Shown here in pieces: positions 1-9,664 of a DNA stretch of 64,000 nucleotides. A program made the translations under genes and the position numbers. Within the stretch, counting starts at the first letter, position 1. Each line of letters begins with the position of its first letter. The stretch is from CAYNLK01 sp964398055 (lineage in GTDB: Bacteria; Chloroflexota; Anaerolineae; 4572-78; J111). The notes below the pieces were generated by a model. That model was not told the origin of the DNA. It was given only the letters and a program-made list of their open reading frames with translations, and did no database searches. The stretch is taken from assembly GCA_964398055.1 (NCBI GenBank), contig CAYNLK010000016.1, forward strand, positions 49,378 through 113,377, read 5' to 3'.

Positions 1-2502
1 CCCTTCCTGCTGGCCGACGCCCGCACCATGCGCGGCGACGCCCTTATGAGCAGCCTCATGCTCTTGAGCAACCTGGATTTCTTGCTCTTTCTGCGCCAAA
101 AACGCTGGTCCCGTCTGATTTTCTCCGGCGTTGTCTTTGGCCTGGCCCTGCTCACCAAGATGACCGCCCTGCCGCTGGCCGGCTTTGCCGTCCTGGCCGT
201 AGCCATCTATCTCTTTCAACATTCGGAACAAAGCTGGTCTACTCGACTCCGCTGGGCCGCCCTCACCCTAGCCGTCTGGGGCAGCGTCGCCGCTCTGACC
301 GTGTTCCTGCTCTGGCCGGCGTTGTGGGTAGCCCCCGGGGAAGTCTTTGTTTTTATGCGCGACTATGCCGCCAGCTCCATCGACGGCCGGCTCAACTTTT
401 TCTGGGGCAAACTCACCCACGACGAACCGCTGCCTCTTTTTTATCCCACGGCTTTTCTGTTTAGAGCCAACCCGCTGGTGGTTCTGGGCGTCAGCGTCAT
501 AACCATCCTGGCCATCGTTAGCGCCTGGTGGCTGCTGCAAGTTCGATTCTTGGCCGGCGCCGGCAATTCAAAGCAAATACAATGGGGCGACTTGTGGCAA
601 ATGCCGGCTGTAGCCCGCTGGACCGTGCTGGCCCTGGGCGCTTATTCGGTCATCTATTGGCTGGCACTCAACAACGGCGCGCTCAAGCGCGACCGTTACC
701 TGATGCCGGTCTTTCCGGCGGCCATGTTCATCGCCGCGGCCGGGTTGTTGTGGCTGGTCAAACGCATCGCCCGGCGCTGGCCGGGTCACAAACTGCCCGC
801 CCGGTTGAGCCATGGCCGCTGGGCCTGGGCGCTATTCCTGTTGCTCCTCGGCCTGGAATTGGGCCACGTCCTCTCCACCCATCCCTTTTACTATACCTAC
901 TGGAGTCCGCTGCTAGGCGGCGGTTCGGTGGCGATGAACGCCATGATGGCCGAAGGCGGCGTCGACTCGGCTGCCCTGGTCTATCTGAACCAGCGCCCCA
1001 ACGCCAAAAATGAAACGGTTGCCCTGTTGACCGCGCGCGACTACGCCCCGGCCTTTTCCGGCCACGATGTGCGGCTGACCACCACCGGCGCCTGGGTCAC
1101 CGCCGACCACGTGATGCTGCGCCAATACCATTTCCAGACCGAAAAAATGGACCCCAACTTGCTGGCTTATCTCTATCGCCGCCCGCCGGAATATGTGGTG
1201 GAATACCAGGGCTACACCTGGGCCTGGGTCTATCCCGGCCCGGCGGCGCAATACTACGCCGGCAGCCTGCTCGACGGCCAGGCCAAGCTGCTGGGTTACA
1301 CCCTCAGCAGCGACACAGCCGCGCCCGACCGGCCATTGCACGTAAAGCTCTTCTGGGAGAATCACGGCTACCGCCCGGCAGACGACTTCTATGTTCGGCT
1401 GGTTGACGCCGGCGGCTTTGTTTGGGCTGAAACCACGGCTCAACCATTACCCGACTTTCAGCAGGTCGCCAACCAAACGGGCGCTATCATTGAAAGTGAA
1501 GCCCGGCTGGACATTCCTCCCGGCACCCCCCCGGGCCTTTATTACTTAAAAATCGGTCTCAGCCATACCCAAGAGCAGCTAGATATCGGCCAGTTCAGCC
1601 TGCCTGACGCCGGCAACAAGATTGCCGTCGAAAAACCGGCCCACCCCCCCGCTTTAAGTTTGGAGCGGCCGGTCAATCAGAAATTGAGCCAGAATCTGAC
1701 CCTGTTGGGGGCCGACGTGGAGTCGCCCTTGATCCTGATCTCCCCCAACCCGCCCTTGCTGACCCTGTACTGGCAGGCCGATGGCCCTGTTAGCCAGGCT
1801 TATCTGGTGGCGGTGCGGCTGCTGAATGACGCCGGCGTCGAGATCGCCTCCTGGCTGGGCCAGCCCACCCACGGACTTTACCCTTCAGCCAACTGGCAGC
1901 AAGACGACACGATCCGTGATCCCTGGCCGCTCGACCTGGCTGCCGCGTCGGTAAGCCAGTCTCTGTCCCCAGGCCGGTACACCTTGAATGTGACTTTGCT
2001 GGAGGAAAACGGCCAGGTAAAAGGGCAGGTCGACCTGGGCCGGCTTGAGGTCATCGACCGGCTGCGGCTGTTTGAACCGCCTCCGCTCCAATACCCGGCC
2101 AACGTTCAGCTTGGCCAGGCCATCAAGTTGGTGGGCTACGATTTGGCGCAGGCCCCGCTGACCGGCGGCGCCCGGCTGACCACCACCCTCTACTGGCAGG
2201 CCCGCACGCCAATTCCACAAGATTACACCGTGTTTGTGCAGGTGCTTGGCCCGGACGGAACGCTCATTGGCCAGCACGACAGCCCTCCGGCTGGCGGTCG
2301 GCTGCCCACCTCTATTTGGGAGACAGGCGAAATCGTGCCGGATCGCCACCAGGTTGACTTTCCGGTTTCCCAAATCGGTGAATACCGGATCATCGCCGGT
2401 ATGTATGACCCCAATAGCGGCGCCCGTCTCCCAATTAGCGATGCCAACGGCGCAATCATCGGTGATTTTTGGTCGCTTGATACGTTTGAGATCGAGCATT
2501 AA
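1..2502 (+). CDS. GT39-type membrane glycosyltransferase, 5' end outside window
   Basis: Reading is open from base 1, so the N-terminus lies off the left edge; the first visible residues (PFLLADARTMRGDALM) are the conserved loop of dolichyl-phosphate-mannose-type (PMT_2/GT39) transferases. About six further hydrophobic segments follow in the first 285 residues after the Met at base 28, then the HPFYYTYW..LLGGG motif typical of the family. From about residue 410 to the end there are three beta-rich modules with the pattern LxGY..YWQA..DY.VFV.L..G....D..P.GG..PTS.W..GE..D, seen also in neighbouring genes. Family members transfer sugars from polyprenyl-phosphate carriers on the outer face of the membrane. 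The acceptor is not shown by the sequence. First gene of a same-strand run of surface glycan genes; 33 bases separate it from the next. Confidence 0.85.
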   Translation, partial: PFLLADARTMRGDALMSSLMLLSNLDFLLFLRQKRWSRLIFSGVVFGLALLTKMTALPLAGFAVLAVAIYLFQHSEQSWSTRLRWAALTLAVWGSVAALTVFLLWPALWVAPGEVFVFMRDYAASSIDGRLNFFWGKLTHDEPLPLFYPTAFLFRANPLVVLGVSVITILAIVSAWWLLQVRFLAGAGNSKQIQWGDLWQMPAVARWTVLALGAYSVIYWLALNNGALKRDRYLMPVFPAAMFIAAAGLLWLVKRIARRWPGHKLPARLSHGRWAWALFLLLLGLELGHVLSTHPFYYTYWSPLLGGGSVAMNAMMAEGGVDSAALVYLNQRPNAKNETVALLTARDYAPAFSGHDVRLTTTGAWVTADHVMLRQYHFQTEKMDPNLLAYLYRRPPEYVVEYQGYTWAWVYPGPAAQYYAGSLLDGQAKLLGYTLSSDTAAPDRPLHVKLFWENHGYRPADDFYVRLVDAGGFVWAETTAQPLPDFQQVANQTGAIIESEARLDIPPGTPPGLYYLKIGLSHTQEQLDIGQFSLPDAGNKIAVEKPAHPPALSLERPVNQKLSQNLTLLGADVESPLILISPNPPLLTLYWQADGPVSQAYLVAVRLLNDAGVEIASWLGQPTHGLYPSANWQQDDTIRDPWPLDLAAASVSQSLSPGRYTLNVTLLEENGQVKGQVDLGRLEVIDRLRLFEPPPLQYPANVQLGQAIKLVGYDLAQAPLTGGARLTTTLYWQARTPIPQDYTVFVQVLGPDGTLIGQHDSPPAGGRLPTSIWETGEIVPDRHQVDFPVSQIGEYRIIAGMYDPNSGARLPISDANGAIIGDFWSLDTFEIEH

Positions 2503-2535
2503 AGATTTGAGATACTTGCCCTGTGGGTTTGTGAT

Positions 2536-5430
2536 TTGAAAATTAAAACCTGCAACCTGCAACTTGTAACCTGGATCCTGCTGCTGGCCTTTTTTCTGCG
2601 GGTCAACGGCCTGGACTTTGGCCTGCCCTACGTTTTTCACGACGACGAGCATCAATACGTTGAAGCCGGCCTGGCTTTTTTGAATAGCCCTCAGGCCGCC
2701 TTTGAGGCTTTGGCCAAATTAAATAACCCCCCCCTCTTCAAAGTGACGTTGGGCAGCTTGTATTTTCTGTATACCTATCTCCTTCTTCCTGATCCCGCCG
2801 ACCAACAGGCCGCCCTCGGCGCCGAACTGTGGCTAACTTTCTTCCAATACACCGGCCGCCTGGCCAGCGCTGCCCTGGGCTGGCTGACCGTGGCCCTGCT
2901 CTTTGCCCTGGGGAAACGGCTTTACAACCCCACCGCGGGCCTGTTGGCCGCTTTCTTGCTGGCCGTTGCTTTTCTGCCCGTTCGCGAAGCCCACTTTGCC
3001 GTCAATGATACGCCTTTAACTTTCCTGGTCACCCTGACGCTCTACCTGGCCGCCGGGATTCTGCGCCGGGGCCGTTGGCTTGATTACCTGGCCGCCGGTT
3101 TTGCCATTGGCCTGGCCAGCGCGACCAAATATACCGGCGTCTATCTACTGGCGGCGCTGCTGGTCGCTCACCTCCTCGGCGATCATGGTCGCCGCCTGCG
3201 GCAAGCCAAAAGGAATTGGCCGGGCCTGTTTTTCTCACCGCGACTGTGGGCCGGCCTGGCGCTGGCCGCAGTTGGCTTTGTAGCCGCCGCGCCGGTGGTA
3301 TTGACGGCCTGGCCGGAGTTGATCCGCCACCTAGGTAAGTTGTCTGAATACGGCCAATCCGGCTATCACGATTTGCTGCTGGCGCCCCCTCTGGGAGGCG
3401 GCTGGCTGTTTTACCTGACCAGTTTGGGCTGGGGCGTTGGTTGGCCAATGTTCACCGCCCTATTGGCCGCCGTGGTAGCCGCTATCATTTTTCATTACCG
3501 CGAAGATTTGCTCCTGGCAATTTTTGCCCTGGCCCTATTCATCGGCATGGGCGCGCAGCAGATGGTCTTTGTCCGTTTTATCCTGCCGGTTGTGCCGCCG
3601 CTGATTTTACTGCTGGCCGCCTGGCTGGTGCGGCTGCGCCAGCTTAATTGGCTGCGAAACCACCGGCCGCTCTGGGCGCTGCTGTTGATTTTTCTGGTCG
3701 CGCCGCCGCTGGCCACGTCATTTTGGTTTGGCGTGCTTTTGAGTCGCCCGGACACCCGCGAGCTGGCGGCCGACTGGCTGCAGGCCAACCTGCCCGACGG
3801 CGCGGTGATCTACCCCGAAATCCACGCCGTGCCCCGCTACGACGTAATGGGGCGGGTGTCGCTGCCCTACGTCCAGCTCGACGAGCTGGCCTTCAACCAG
3901 CCCGACCCGCTGGCTTTCTACCAGGCCCAGGGCCTCCAATACATCATCGCCAGCGACTTTCACCACGACCGTCAATTCAGCGACCCGGCCAAAGAAGCCG
4001 GACGCCAACAATGGCTGGATACTCTCCGCCAACAGCAATTAATCCAGGAATTTCAGCCCTATTGGCGGCCCAGCGATTGGTTCACTTTTGACCTGCGCTA
4101 CGGTCCCTGGCACGATACGCTCCTGCGCCGGCTACCCGGCCCGGTGATCCGGGTCTATGCGGTTGAGCCAGCGCCTGCTCGACAGCAACTGAACCCGTTT
4201 GTAGAGGCAAACCAACTCCTGGATAAAGCTGCGCTCTATGGTTACGAGTTAGAACCGACCCTGGCAACCCCGGCCGGTGAAGTGAAAGTGGCGATTTACT
4301 GGCTCAAACGCAACTGGCAGGAAACCGATGGCTGGTTTGTCGCCCTGGCCGATGAGCAGGGTTTTGAACTGACCCGTGCCCCGGCCGAATTGGCGCCTGA
4401 ATTTGAGCCAGAATTTCAGCGCGACGGCCGCACGCTCAAAAGTGAAGCTAAGTTGGCCCTGCCAGCGGGAACCCCGCCGGGCGCTTATCAACTCCGCCTG
4501 GGCCTGTCCGACCGGGCGCAAGCCAACGAGTTGGCCTCGCTGACGATCCCATCGGCCCAAGTGACGGTCACTGAGCCTGAATCCCCGGCCGAGTCCACCA
4601 ACCTGACCGGGAGCCTCGAGGTCAGGCTGGCCCCCGGCCTCGCTTTGGTTTCGGCCGAGCTCCAGCCAGATAGCCTGGTGATTGGCGAGGATAACTGGCT
4701 GGTACTGCTGTGGGCGGCCACTGCTCAGATTGAGCAGGATTACAGCCTCGAGCTAACCCTGCTCGACTCGCAGGAGCACAGCCTGGCCAGTTGGAGCGGC
4801 CAGCCGGTGTACGGCCGTCACCCCACCTCAACCTGGCCGGCCGGCCGGTTGGTGCGCGACCCCTGGAATTTGACATTACCGGAAACTGAGACCGGCCTGG
4901 TCGCCGAGGCGACCTATCAACTGCGCCTGGCTGTTCTGGATGAGGCTGGCAATGTCGCCGGGAGCGCGCCGCTGGGGCCGGTGCAGGTCAGCAGTCGCCG
5001 TCGCAGTGCGACCATCCCGGTGATGCAGCAGACCGTCGCCGCTACCTGGGGTGAGGCTATTAAACTACTGGGCTTTAATATTAGAGCCATTCCCGACACA
5101 GCCAATAGCGGCTGGTTGGAGCTGGACCTGTTCTGGCAAAGCCTGGCCGCCACCGGCACGGATTATTGGGTCGGCCTCAAGTTGGTCGACGGGCACGGCC
5201 AGGTGATATTAATCCAAGATGCCCCGCCTAAAGGCGGCGACGCGCCGACCAGCAGTTGGCAGCCAGGCGAGGTGGTGCACGATTTTCGCTCGCTGCGCTA
5301 CGATAACCTGGCAATGGACCGGACCTACCAGTTAACAATCTCGCTCATAAACCCGCAGACCGGCCAGGCTGTCCCGGCTAAAAAAGATGGCCAAAGCGCC
5401 GACACGCTTTTGCTAACCTCGTGGCCCTAA
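2536..5430 (+). CDS. GT39-type membrane glycosyltransferase with C-terminal beta modules
   Basis: Protein of 964 residues. N-terminal half is polytopic with the acidic loop FHDDEHQYVEAG after the first hydrophobic segment, which is where GT39 enzymes carry their catalytic Asp/Glu, followed by repeated hydrophobic helices to about residue 400. A soluble region with the YPEIHAVPRYDV-type loop follows, then beta-rich modules (about 560-960) with the same YWL/LFWQ..D..V.L.D..G motifs as in the upstream gene. The start is a TTG at 2536; no ATG or GTG lies between the upstream stop and the first membrane helix, and the first codons fall in a short heptad repeat (TGCAACC), so the start is uncertain by a few codons. 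Likely acts on lipid-linked sugars at the cell surface; substrate unknown. Confidence 0.83.
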   Translation: MKIKTCNLQLVTWILLLAFFLRVNGLDFGLPYVFHDDEHQYVEAGLAFLNSPQAAFEALAKLNNPPLFKVTLGSLYFLYTYLLLPDPADQQAALGAELWLTFFQYTGRLASAALGWLTVALLFALGKRLYNPTAGLLAAFLLAVAFLPVREAHFAVNDTPLTFLVTLTLYLAAGILRRGRWLDYLAAGFAIGLASATKYTGVYLLAALLVAHLLGDHGRRLRQAKRNWPGLFFSPRLWAGLALAAVGFVAAAPVVLTAWPELIRHLGKLSEYGQSGYHDLLLAPPLGGGWLFYLTSLGWGVGWPMFTALLAAVVAAIIFHYREDLLLAIFALALFIGMGAQQMVFVRFILPVVPPLILLLAAWLVRLRQLNWLRNHRPLWALLLIFLVAPPLATSFWFGVLLSRPDTRELAADWLQANLPDGAVIYPEIHAVPRYDVMGRVSLPYVQLDELAFNQPDPLAFYQAQGLQYIIASDFHHDRQFSDPAKEAGRQQWLDTLRQQQLIQEFQPYWRPSDWFTFDLRYGPWHDTLLRRLPGPVIRVYAVEPAPARQQLNPFVEANQLLDKAALYGYELEPTLATPAGEVKVAIYWLKRNWQETDGWFVALADEQGFELTRAPAELAPEFEPEFQRDGRTLKSEAKLALPAGTPPGAYQLRLGLSDRAQANELASLTIPSAQVTVTEPESPAESTNLTGSLEVRLAPGLALVSAELQPDSLVIGEDNWLVLLWAATAQIEQDYSLELTLLDSQEHSLASWSGQPVYGRHPTSTWPAGRLVRDPWNLTLPETETGLVAEATYQLRLAVLDEAGNVAGSAPLGPVQVSSRRRSATIPVMQQTVAATWGEAIKLLGFNIRAIPDTANSGWLELDLFWQSLAATGTDYWVGLKLVDGHGQVILIQDAPPKGGDAPTSSWQPGEVVHDFRSLRYDNLAMDRTYQLTISLINPQTGQAVPAKKDGQSADTLLLTSWP
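2549..2573 (+). repeat. short heptad repeat (CTGCAAC type)
   Basis: CCTGCAACCTGCAACTTGTAACCTG reads as 7-bp steps (CTGCAAC, CTGCAAC, TTGTAAC). It lies at the start of the GT39 gene and encodes part of its N-terminus. It belongs to the window-wide heptad repeat family. Confidence 0.6.
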
Positions 5431-5444
5431 GGCATACTGAAGCC

Positions 5445-8048
5445 ATGTCGAACCAGCAACCCTGGCTGTTAAAATTCATCCTGCCCTTGACCCTACTCCT
5501 GGCCGCAATAGCCGCGATCTGGCTGCCCCTGCCAATGGCCGTCCGCCTGGTTGCCGCCGCCCTGCTGACTGCCTTTTTGCCCGGCTACTACCTGCTCCAG
5601 GCCATCGGCTGGCCGGTTGAAGACCGGCTGACCCAACTGGTGCTGGCCATCGGTGGTAGTTTTGGGCTGACGATTGTCGGCAGTTTGGGGCTGCTCTATC
5701 TGGCCGGCTCTCTATCGACGACTCTGATCGTGCTTGGCCTCGTTCTGATCTGCCTGGTATTGATGGTCATCGGCCTGCGGCGCTCGACCCCCGGCCGCCT
5801 GGCTGAACGGGCCGATCTATATTTCTTCATTCCGGTGGCCGTGGCTGCTTTCTTCAGTCTAACCGGCCTGGGCTACGCCGACTACTGGGGCGACGAGATG
5901 AACGGCCTCCTACGGGCCATCTCGATCATCGGCGGCCGGGCCGAAACCATCTTTGAGCATACCAAAGGACCGGTGGAAATTCTGCTGCCGGCCGTTTTTG
6001 GCCTGCTGGCCGGCAGTTTTGACCCTTTTACCCTGCGCTTCCCCTTTGCCCTGGCTTACATTGCCGGGGTCGGCGGCTTTTTCCTGCTGGTGCGGGGCCT
6101 GTTCAACCGGTACGTGGCCCTGCTTGCCAGCCTGATTCTGGCCCTTAACGGCCTGTACCTGGCCTTTGGCCGGCTGGTCCAGTATCAGGCCGTTGTGTTC
6201 GTGATGACCGGCCTGGCCCTGCTGCTGGCCTGGCGTTTTTACCGGACCGGCGCGGCTAACGCCCTGGGCTTGAGTCTATTCCTGGTGGGGGTGGGCTTGC
6301 TGGCCCATTACGATATGCTGTTGGCGCTGCCGCCGCTGGCCTACCTGATCTGGCGGCGTTTTGGCTGGCAGGGGCCGGCCTGGCGCCGAGCCTGGCCCCA
6401 GTTGGCCGCAAGCGCCCTCATTTTAGCGGTGGTCACGGCCGGATTTTACCTGCCTTTCTGGTTGCATCCCCACGCCGAGACAACTTCGGCCTACCTGGCC
6501 CGGCGCATCTCGGCCTCCGGCCTGGTCAGCAACAACTTCGACCAACTCTACATGTTCGCCGTGATGTACAACTCCAGCTACTACGTTGCTTTCATCACCC
6601 TGCTGGGGCTGGGCTACCTGGGCGTTGAGCTGGCTCGACTGGGGCGCGCCCGCTCCGCCAATAGAAAAATCCGGCTGACTTTGGCGGTCGCTCTGATCTT
6701 GATTTTAGGAGCCGCCCTGGCCGGCCAGGTCAGCCTGATTCCGCTGCTGATCACGTTGTTGCTGCTGGGGCTGCTGGTCGGTTTCTCGGCGGCTTCAGTC
6801 GAACTCAAAATGATTTATCTCTGGGTCGGCGTCTCGTTTATTGGCTATGTTTTTCTGGTCGACTACCCCCGCACCCATCTGCGCATCATCTATCCCGGCT
6901 GGTCGGTGCTGGCCGCCCTGGCTTTGGTCGAGGGCGAAGCGGCAGTGCGGCGCAAGCTACCCGGCTCAACTCAGCGCTGGCTTACCGCCGGAGCAATCAT
7001 CGCTTTGGGCGTGCTGCTGCTTTTATTCGCCGGTTACCAATACCTGTTGTTTGTGGACGTAGAACGGGAGTACATCTTTACCTATCCCCAGCACAAAAAT
7101 TCCCTCTATTGGGAAGATGACAATTTTCCCTTTGGCTCACGCCGGCTGTACGGCGCGCCCCACCGCCTGGGCTGGCAGATGGTCAACCAGCTCTACCGCC
7201 AGGGTGGGCTACAAGGGGACTGGGACAGCAATGACCACGGCGCCAATCTGTTCTGGTATACCCTGGGCGCGCCCCGGCAGCCCTGCTACCCGCGCTACTA
7301 TTTCTTGACCGAATTTGAGCAAAAAGACAGTGAAGGCGACCCGCCGCCCAACCTGGCCGAGATGGGGTATGGGCTGATTGGGCAGGTCTGGAACCGGGAC
7401 CGCCGCCAGCTCGAAATCTATGAGTTGGCCCCCGCCGGTTCCGACCGGGAGTTGACCATCTGGGCTGAACCGTCTACGTATCGCCCCAACCTTATGCCGC
7501 AGGATTTTGAGACGTGGCCGTATGAGCAGCATCAGGCGACAATAGAGGAGGTAGCCCAGCCCCTGTCTCCACCGCCCACCTTCAAACCGAGTCCCGCTGC
7601 CCTGGCTGAAATTGCGAATCATTACCAGGACCCCCGTATCAAGCAGGTGCGGGACAGCGTGGCCCTGGTTGGCTATCAATTGGACCAACGCTGGCAGAAG
7701 CCGGGCGGGGCCATTCTGCTGACGCTCTACTGGCAGGCCGTCGAGGTGGTTAACCTGCCCTATAAGATCTTCACCCACCTGGAAAACAATGCCGGTGAGC
7801 TGTGGAGCCAGGCCGACGACTTGCCCGCCTGCGGTAGCCGGCCCACCCAACGCTGGCGAGTCGGTGAAATTGTGGCCGACCGCCACCTGCTGAAACTGCC
7901 GGCCAACCTGCCGCCCGGCGACTATCGTATCCAGGTAGGTCTATACGAACCGGAAACGGGTCTGCGCATGGACCGGCTCGACTCGCTGGGCAACCCCCAG
8001 GGCGTCAGCTTTGAGCTAACCACCGTCACCATCCCCGCCGCCAATTGA
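5445..8048 (+). CDS. GT39-like membrane glycosyltransferase with C-terminal beta module
   Basis: About 867 residues if started at the ATG at 5445; a GTG at 5421 overlapping the upstream stop would add eight residues. At least twelve hydrophobic helices fill the first 560 residues. The acidic loop YWGDEMNGLLRA matches the GT39 catalytic loop position. The C-terminal part (about 670-865) is soluble and carries one beta-rich module (LLTLYWQA..KIFTHL..GELWSQ.D..P..G..PT..W..GEIV.DRH) shared with the neighbouring transferases. Sits 14 bases after the previous gene and probably shares its transcript. Substrate and product cannot be read from the sequence. Confidence 0.82.
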   Translation: MSNQQPWLLKFILPLTLLLAAIAAIWLPLPMAVRLVAAALLTAFLPGYYLLQAIGWPVEDRLTQLVLAIGGSFGLTIVGSLGLLYLAGSLSTTLIVLGLVLICLVLMVIGLRRSTPGRLAERADLYFFIPVAVAAFFSLTGLGYADYWGDEMNGLLRAISIIGGRAETIFEHTKGPVEILLPAVFGLLAGSFDPFTLRFPFALAYIAGVGGFFLLVRGLFNRYVALLASLILALNGLYLAFGRLVQYQAVVFVMTGLALLLAWRFYRTGAANALGLSLFLVGVGLLAHYDMLLALPPLAYLIWRRFGWQGPAWRRAWPQLAASALILAVVTAGFYLPFWLHPHAETTSAYLARRISASGLVSNNFDQLYMFAVMYNSSYYVAFITLLGLGYLGVELARLGRARSANRKIRLTLAVALILILGAALAGQVSLIPLLITLLLLGLLVGFSAASVELKMIYLWVGVSFIGYVFLVDYPRTHLRIIYPGWSVLAALALVEGEAAVRRKLPGSTQRWLTAGAIIALGVLLLLFAGYQYLLFVDVEREYIFTYPQHKNSLYWEDDNFPFGSRRLYGAPHRLGWQMVNQLYRQGGLQGDWDSNDHGANLFWYTLGAPRQPCYPRYYFLTEFEQKDSEGDPPPNLAEMGYGLIGQVWNRDRRQLEIYELAPAGSDRELTIWAEPSTYRPNLMPQDFETWPYEQHQATIEEVAQPLSPPPTFKPSPAALAEIANHYQDPRIKQVRDSVALVGYQLDQRWQKPGGAILLTLYWQAVEVVNLPYKIFTHLENNAGELWSQADDLPACGSRPTQRWRVGEIVADRHLLKLPANLPPGDYRIQVGLYEPETGLRMDRLDSLGNPQGVSFELTTVTIPAAN

Positions 8049-8053
8049 CTGTT

Positions 8054-8082
8054 TTGACCACCCTCTGCCAATTGTGTACAAT
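8054..8082 (+). promoter_or_regulatory. Candidate sigma-70 promoter for the flavoprotein/GT2 genes
   Basis: TTGACC at 8054-8059, 17-bp spacer, TACAAT at 8077-8082; both hexamers match five of six consensus positions. It lies just after the stop of the upstream glycosyltransferase and about 125 bases before the next start, with a heptad array in the leader. Confidence 0.55.
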
Positions 8083-8095
8083 CCGAGGTCTGAAA

Positions 8096-8196
8096 GGAGA
8101 TTGGGGATTGGAAATTGGAGATTGGAGATTGGAGATTCCCAACCAGAGACTATCCCTAAGCAGTTCACAATTCACCATTCACAATTCACAATTCTA
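8096..8196 (+). repeat. Two heptad arrays in a leader (GGAGATT and AATTCAC)
   Basis: 8096-8137 is six in-register heptads GGAGATT/GGGGATT/GGAAATT. 8162-8196 is five heptads AGTTCAC, AATTCAC, CATTCAC, AATTCAC, AATTCTA. They fill most of the intergenic gap between a candidate promoter and the flavoprotein start at 8207. The first word recurs at 49081-49144, and the second is the reverse complement of a word like the one at 47823. Confidence 0.85.
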
Positions 8197-8206
8197 GTAG
8201 GCTTGC

Positions 8207-9661
8207 ATGGTTGACCATCCAACTGAGCTAAAAACCGACGTCGTCATCATCGGCGCCGGACCGACCGGCCTGACCGCGGCTTATCAATTGCACAAAATCG
8301 GCCAACGGACCGTTGTTCTGGAAAAAGGAGCTATCGTCGGCGGGATTGCCCGCACCGAGAACTACAAAGGCTACGGCATCGATATCGGCGGCCATCGCTT
8401 CTACACCAAAGTGCCGGAAGTGGAGGCCATGTGGCACGAGGTGCTGGGAGACGATTTTCTGCGGCGCAACCGGCTGTCGCGCATCTACTACAACCGTAAA
8501 TTCTTTTACTACCCCATCCGCTTTTTTGACGCCCTGGTCAAGCTAGGCCCCCTTGAAAGCGTCCGGGTCGGTCTGAGCTACCTTATGGCCCGGCTCAAAC
8601 CCCATCCGCACGAGGATAACCTGGAGCAGTGGGTTTCCAATCGCTTTGGCAAACGGCTCTATGAAATCTTCTTCAAAACCTACACCGAAAAGGTTTGGGG
8701 CATACCCTGCACCCAGGTCAAAGCCGAGTGGGCCGCCCAGCGAATCAAGGGCCTATCGCTGACCACCGCGGTTAAGAACGCCTTGTTCAACTCGGAGGGC
8801 CAGTCGGTTAAAACCCTGATCGATACTTTTTATTATCCGCGGCGGGGACCGGGTATGCTCTGGACGCGGGTGCAAGAGATCCTTGAAGCCAACCGGCATC
8901 AGGTTATCGTCAACGCCGACGTGGTCGAAATCCAACTGAACGGCAGCCGGGTCAGGCAGATTGTGGCCGCTACGCCCACCGGCCCGGTTATTGCCTCCGG
9001 CGATCATTTCATCTCCAGTATGCCCCTCAGTGAGCTGGTGCTCAAAATGAAGCCCGCCCCGCCCCCGGCCATCCTTGAGGCCGCCCGCAAGCTGACTTAC
9101 CGGGATTTTTTGACGGTGGCTCTGATCATCCGGCGCAGCGACCTGTTTCCCGACAACTGGATTTACGTCCACAGCCCCGAGGTCAAAGTGGGCCGGATCC
9201 AAAACTTCAGGAATTGGAGCCCGGACATGATCCCCGCCTCCCAACCCGATACTACCTGCATTGGGCTGGAATATTTTTGCAGCGAGGGCGACGAACTGTG
9301 GCGACAGCCGGATGAGGCGCTGGTCGCCCTGGGCCGGCAAGAGTTGGCTCAACTGGGCCTGGCCGCCGCCGCCGACGTGATCGACGGCGTGGTCTATCGC
9401 CAGCCTAAAGCCTATCCGGTCTACATGGGTGAATACAAAGCCTATCTGGAGACGATCAAGGCTTACCTGGCCGGCCTCGAAAACCTGCAAACGGCCGGTC
9501 GAAACGGGCTGCACATGTACAACAACCAGGACCACTCCATGCTGACCGCAATGTTGGCGGTCAAGAATATTTTGGGGGACGATGCGCGGCACGACCTCTG
9601 GTCGGTCAATACCGAGCGGTCGTATCACGAGGAGATCCGCCTTCCCAGTCCGCCGGGTTAG
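8207..9661 (+). CDS. FAD-dependent oxidoreductase, UDP-galactopyranose mutase/amine oxidase-like
   Basis: 484 residues. The N-terminus has the dinucleotide-binding motif VVIIGAGPTGLTAAYQL (about residues 12-28) and the second FAD signature EKGAIVGGIARTENYKGY, followed by DIGGHRFYTK, the region that in UDP-galactopyranose mutases and related flavo-amine oxidases packs against the flavin. The C-terminal part has HSMLTAMLAVKNI, typical of the FAD-closing segment. Such genes sit in polysaccharide clusters and are often annotated as protoporphyrinogen oxidase-like; a role in converting or recognising an activated sugar is an inference from context. It is followed after three bases by a polyprenyl-phosphate glycosyltransferase, so the two are probably cotranscribed. 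Confidence 0.8.
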   Translation: MVDHPTELKTDVVIIGAGPTGLTAAYQLHKIGQRTVVLEKGAIVGGIARTENYKGYGIDIGGHRFYTKVPEVEAMWHEVLGDDFLRRNRLSRIYYNRKFFYYPIRFFDALVKLGPLESVRVGLSYLMARLKPHPHEDNLEQWVSNRFGKRLYEIFFKTYTEKVWGIPCTQVKAEWAAQRIKGLSLTTAVKNALFNSEGQSVKTLIDTFYYPRRGPGMLWTRVQEILEANRHQVIVNADVVEIQLNGSRVRQIVAATPTGPVIASGDHFISSMPLSELVLKMKPAPPPAILEAARKLTYRDFLTVALIIRRSDLFPDNWIYVHSPEVKVGRIQNFRNWSPDMIPASQPDTTCIGLEYFCSEGDELWRQPDEALVALGRQELAQLGLAAAADVIDGVVYRQPKAYPVYMGEYKAYLETIKAYLAGLENLQTAGRNGLHMYNNQDHSMLTAMLAVKNILGDDARHDLWSVNTERSYHEEIRLPSPPG

Positions 9662-9664
9662 CTT

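Noticed and set aside
8207..9661. True protoporphyrinogen oxidase (heme synthesis)
   Set aside because: Motifs fit the broader amine-oxidase/UDP-galactopyranose mutase group and the gene lies among glycan genes, with no heme genes nearby.
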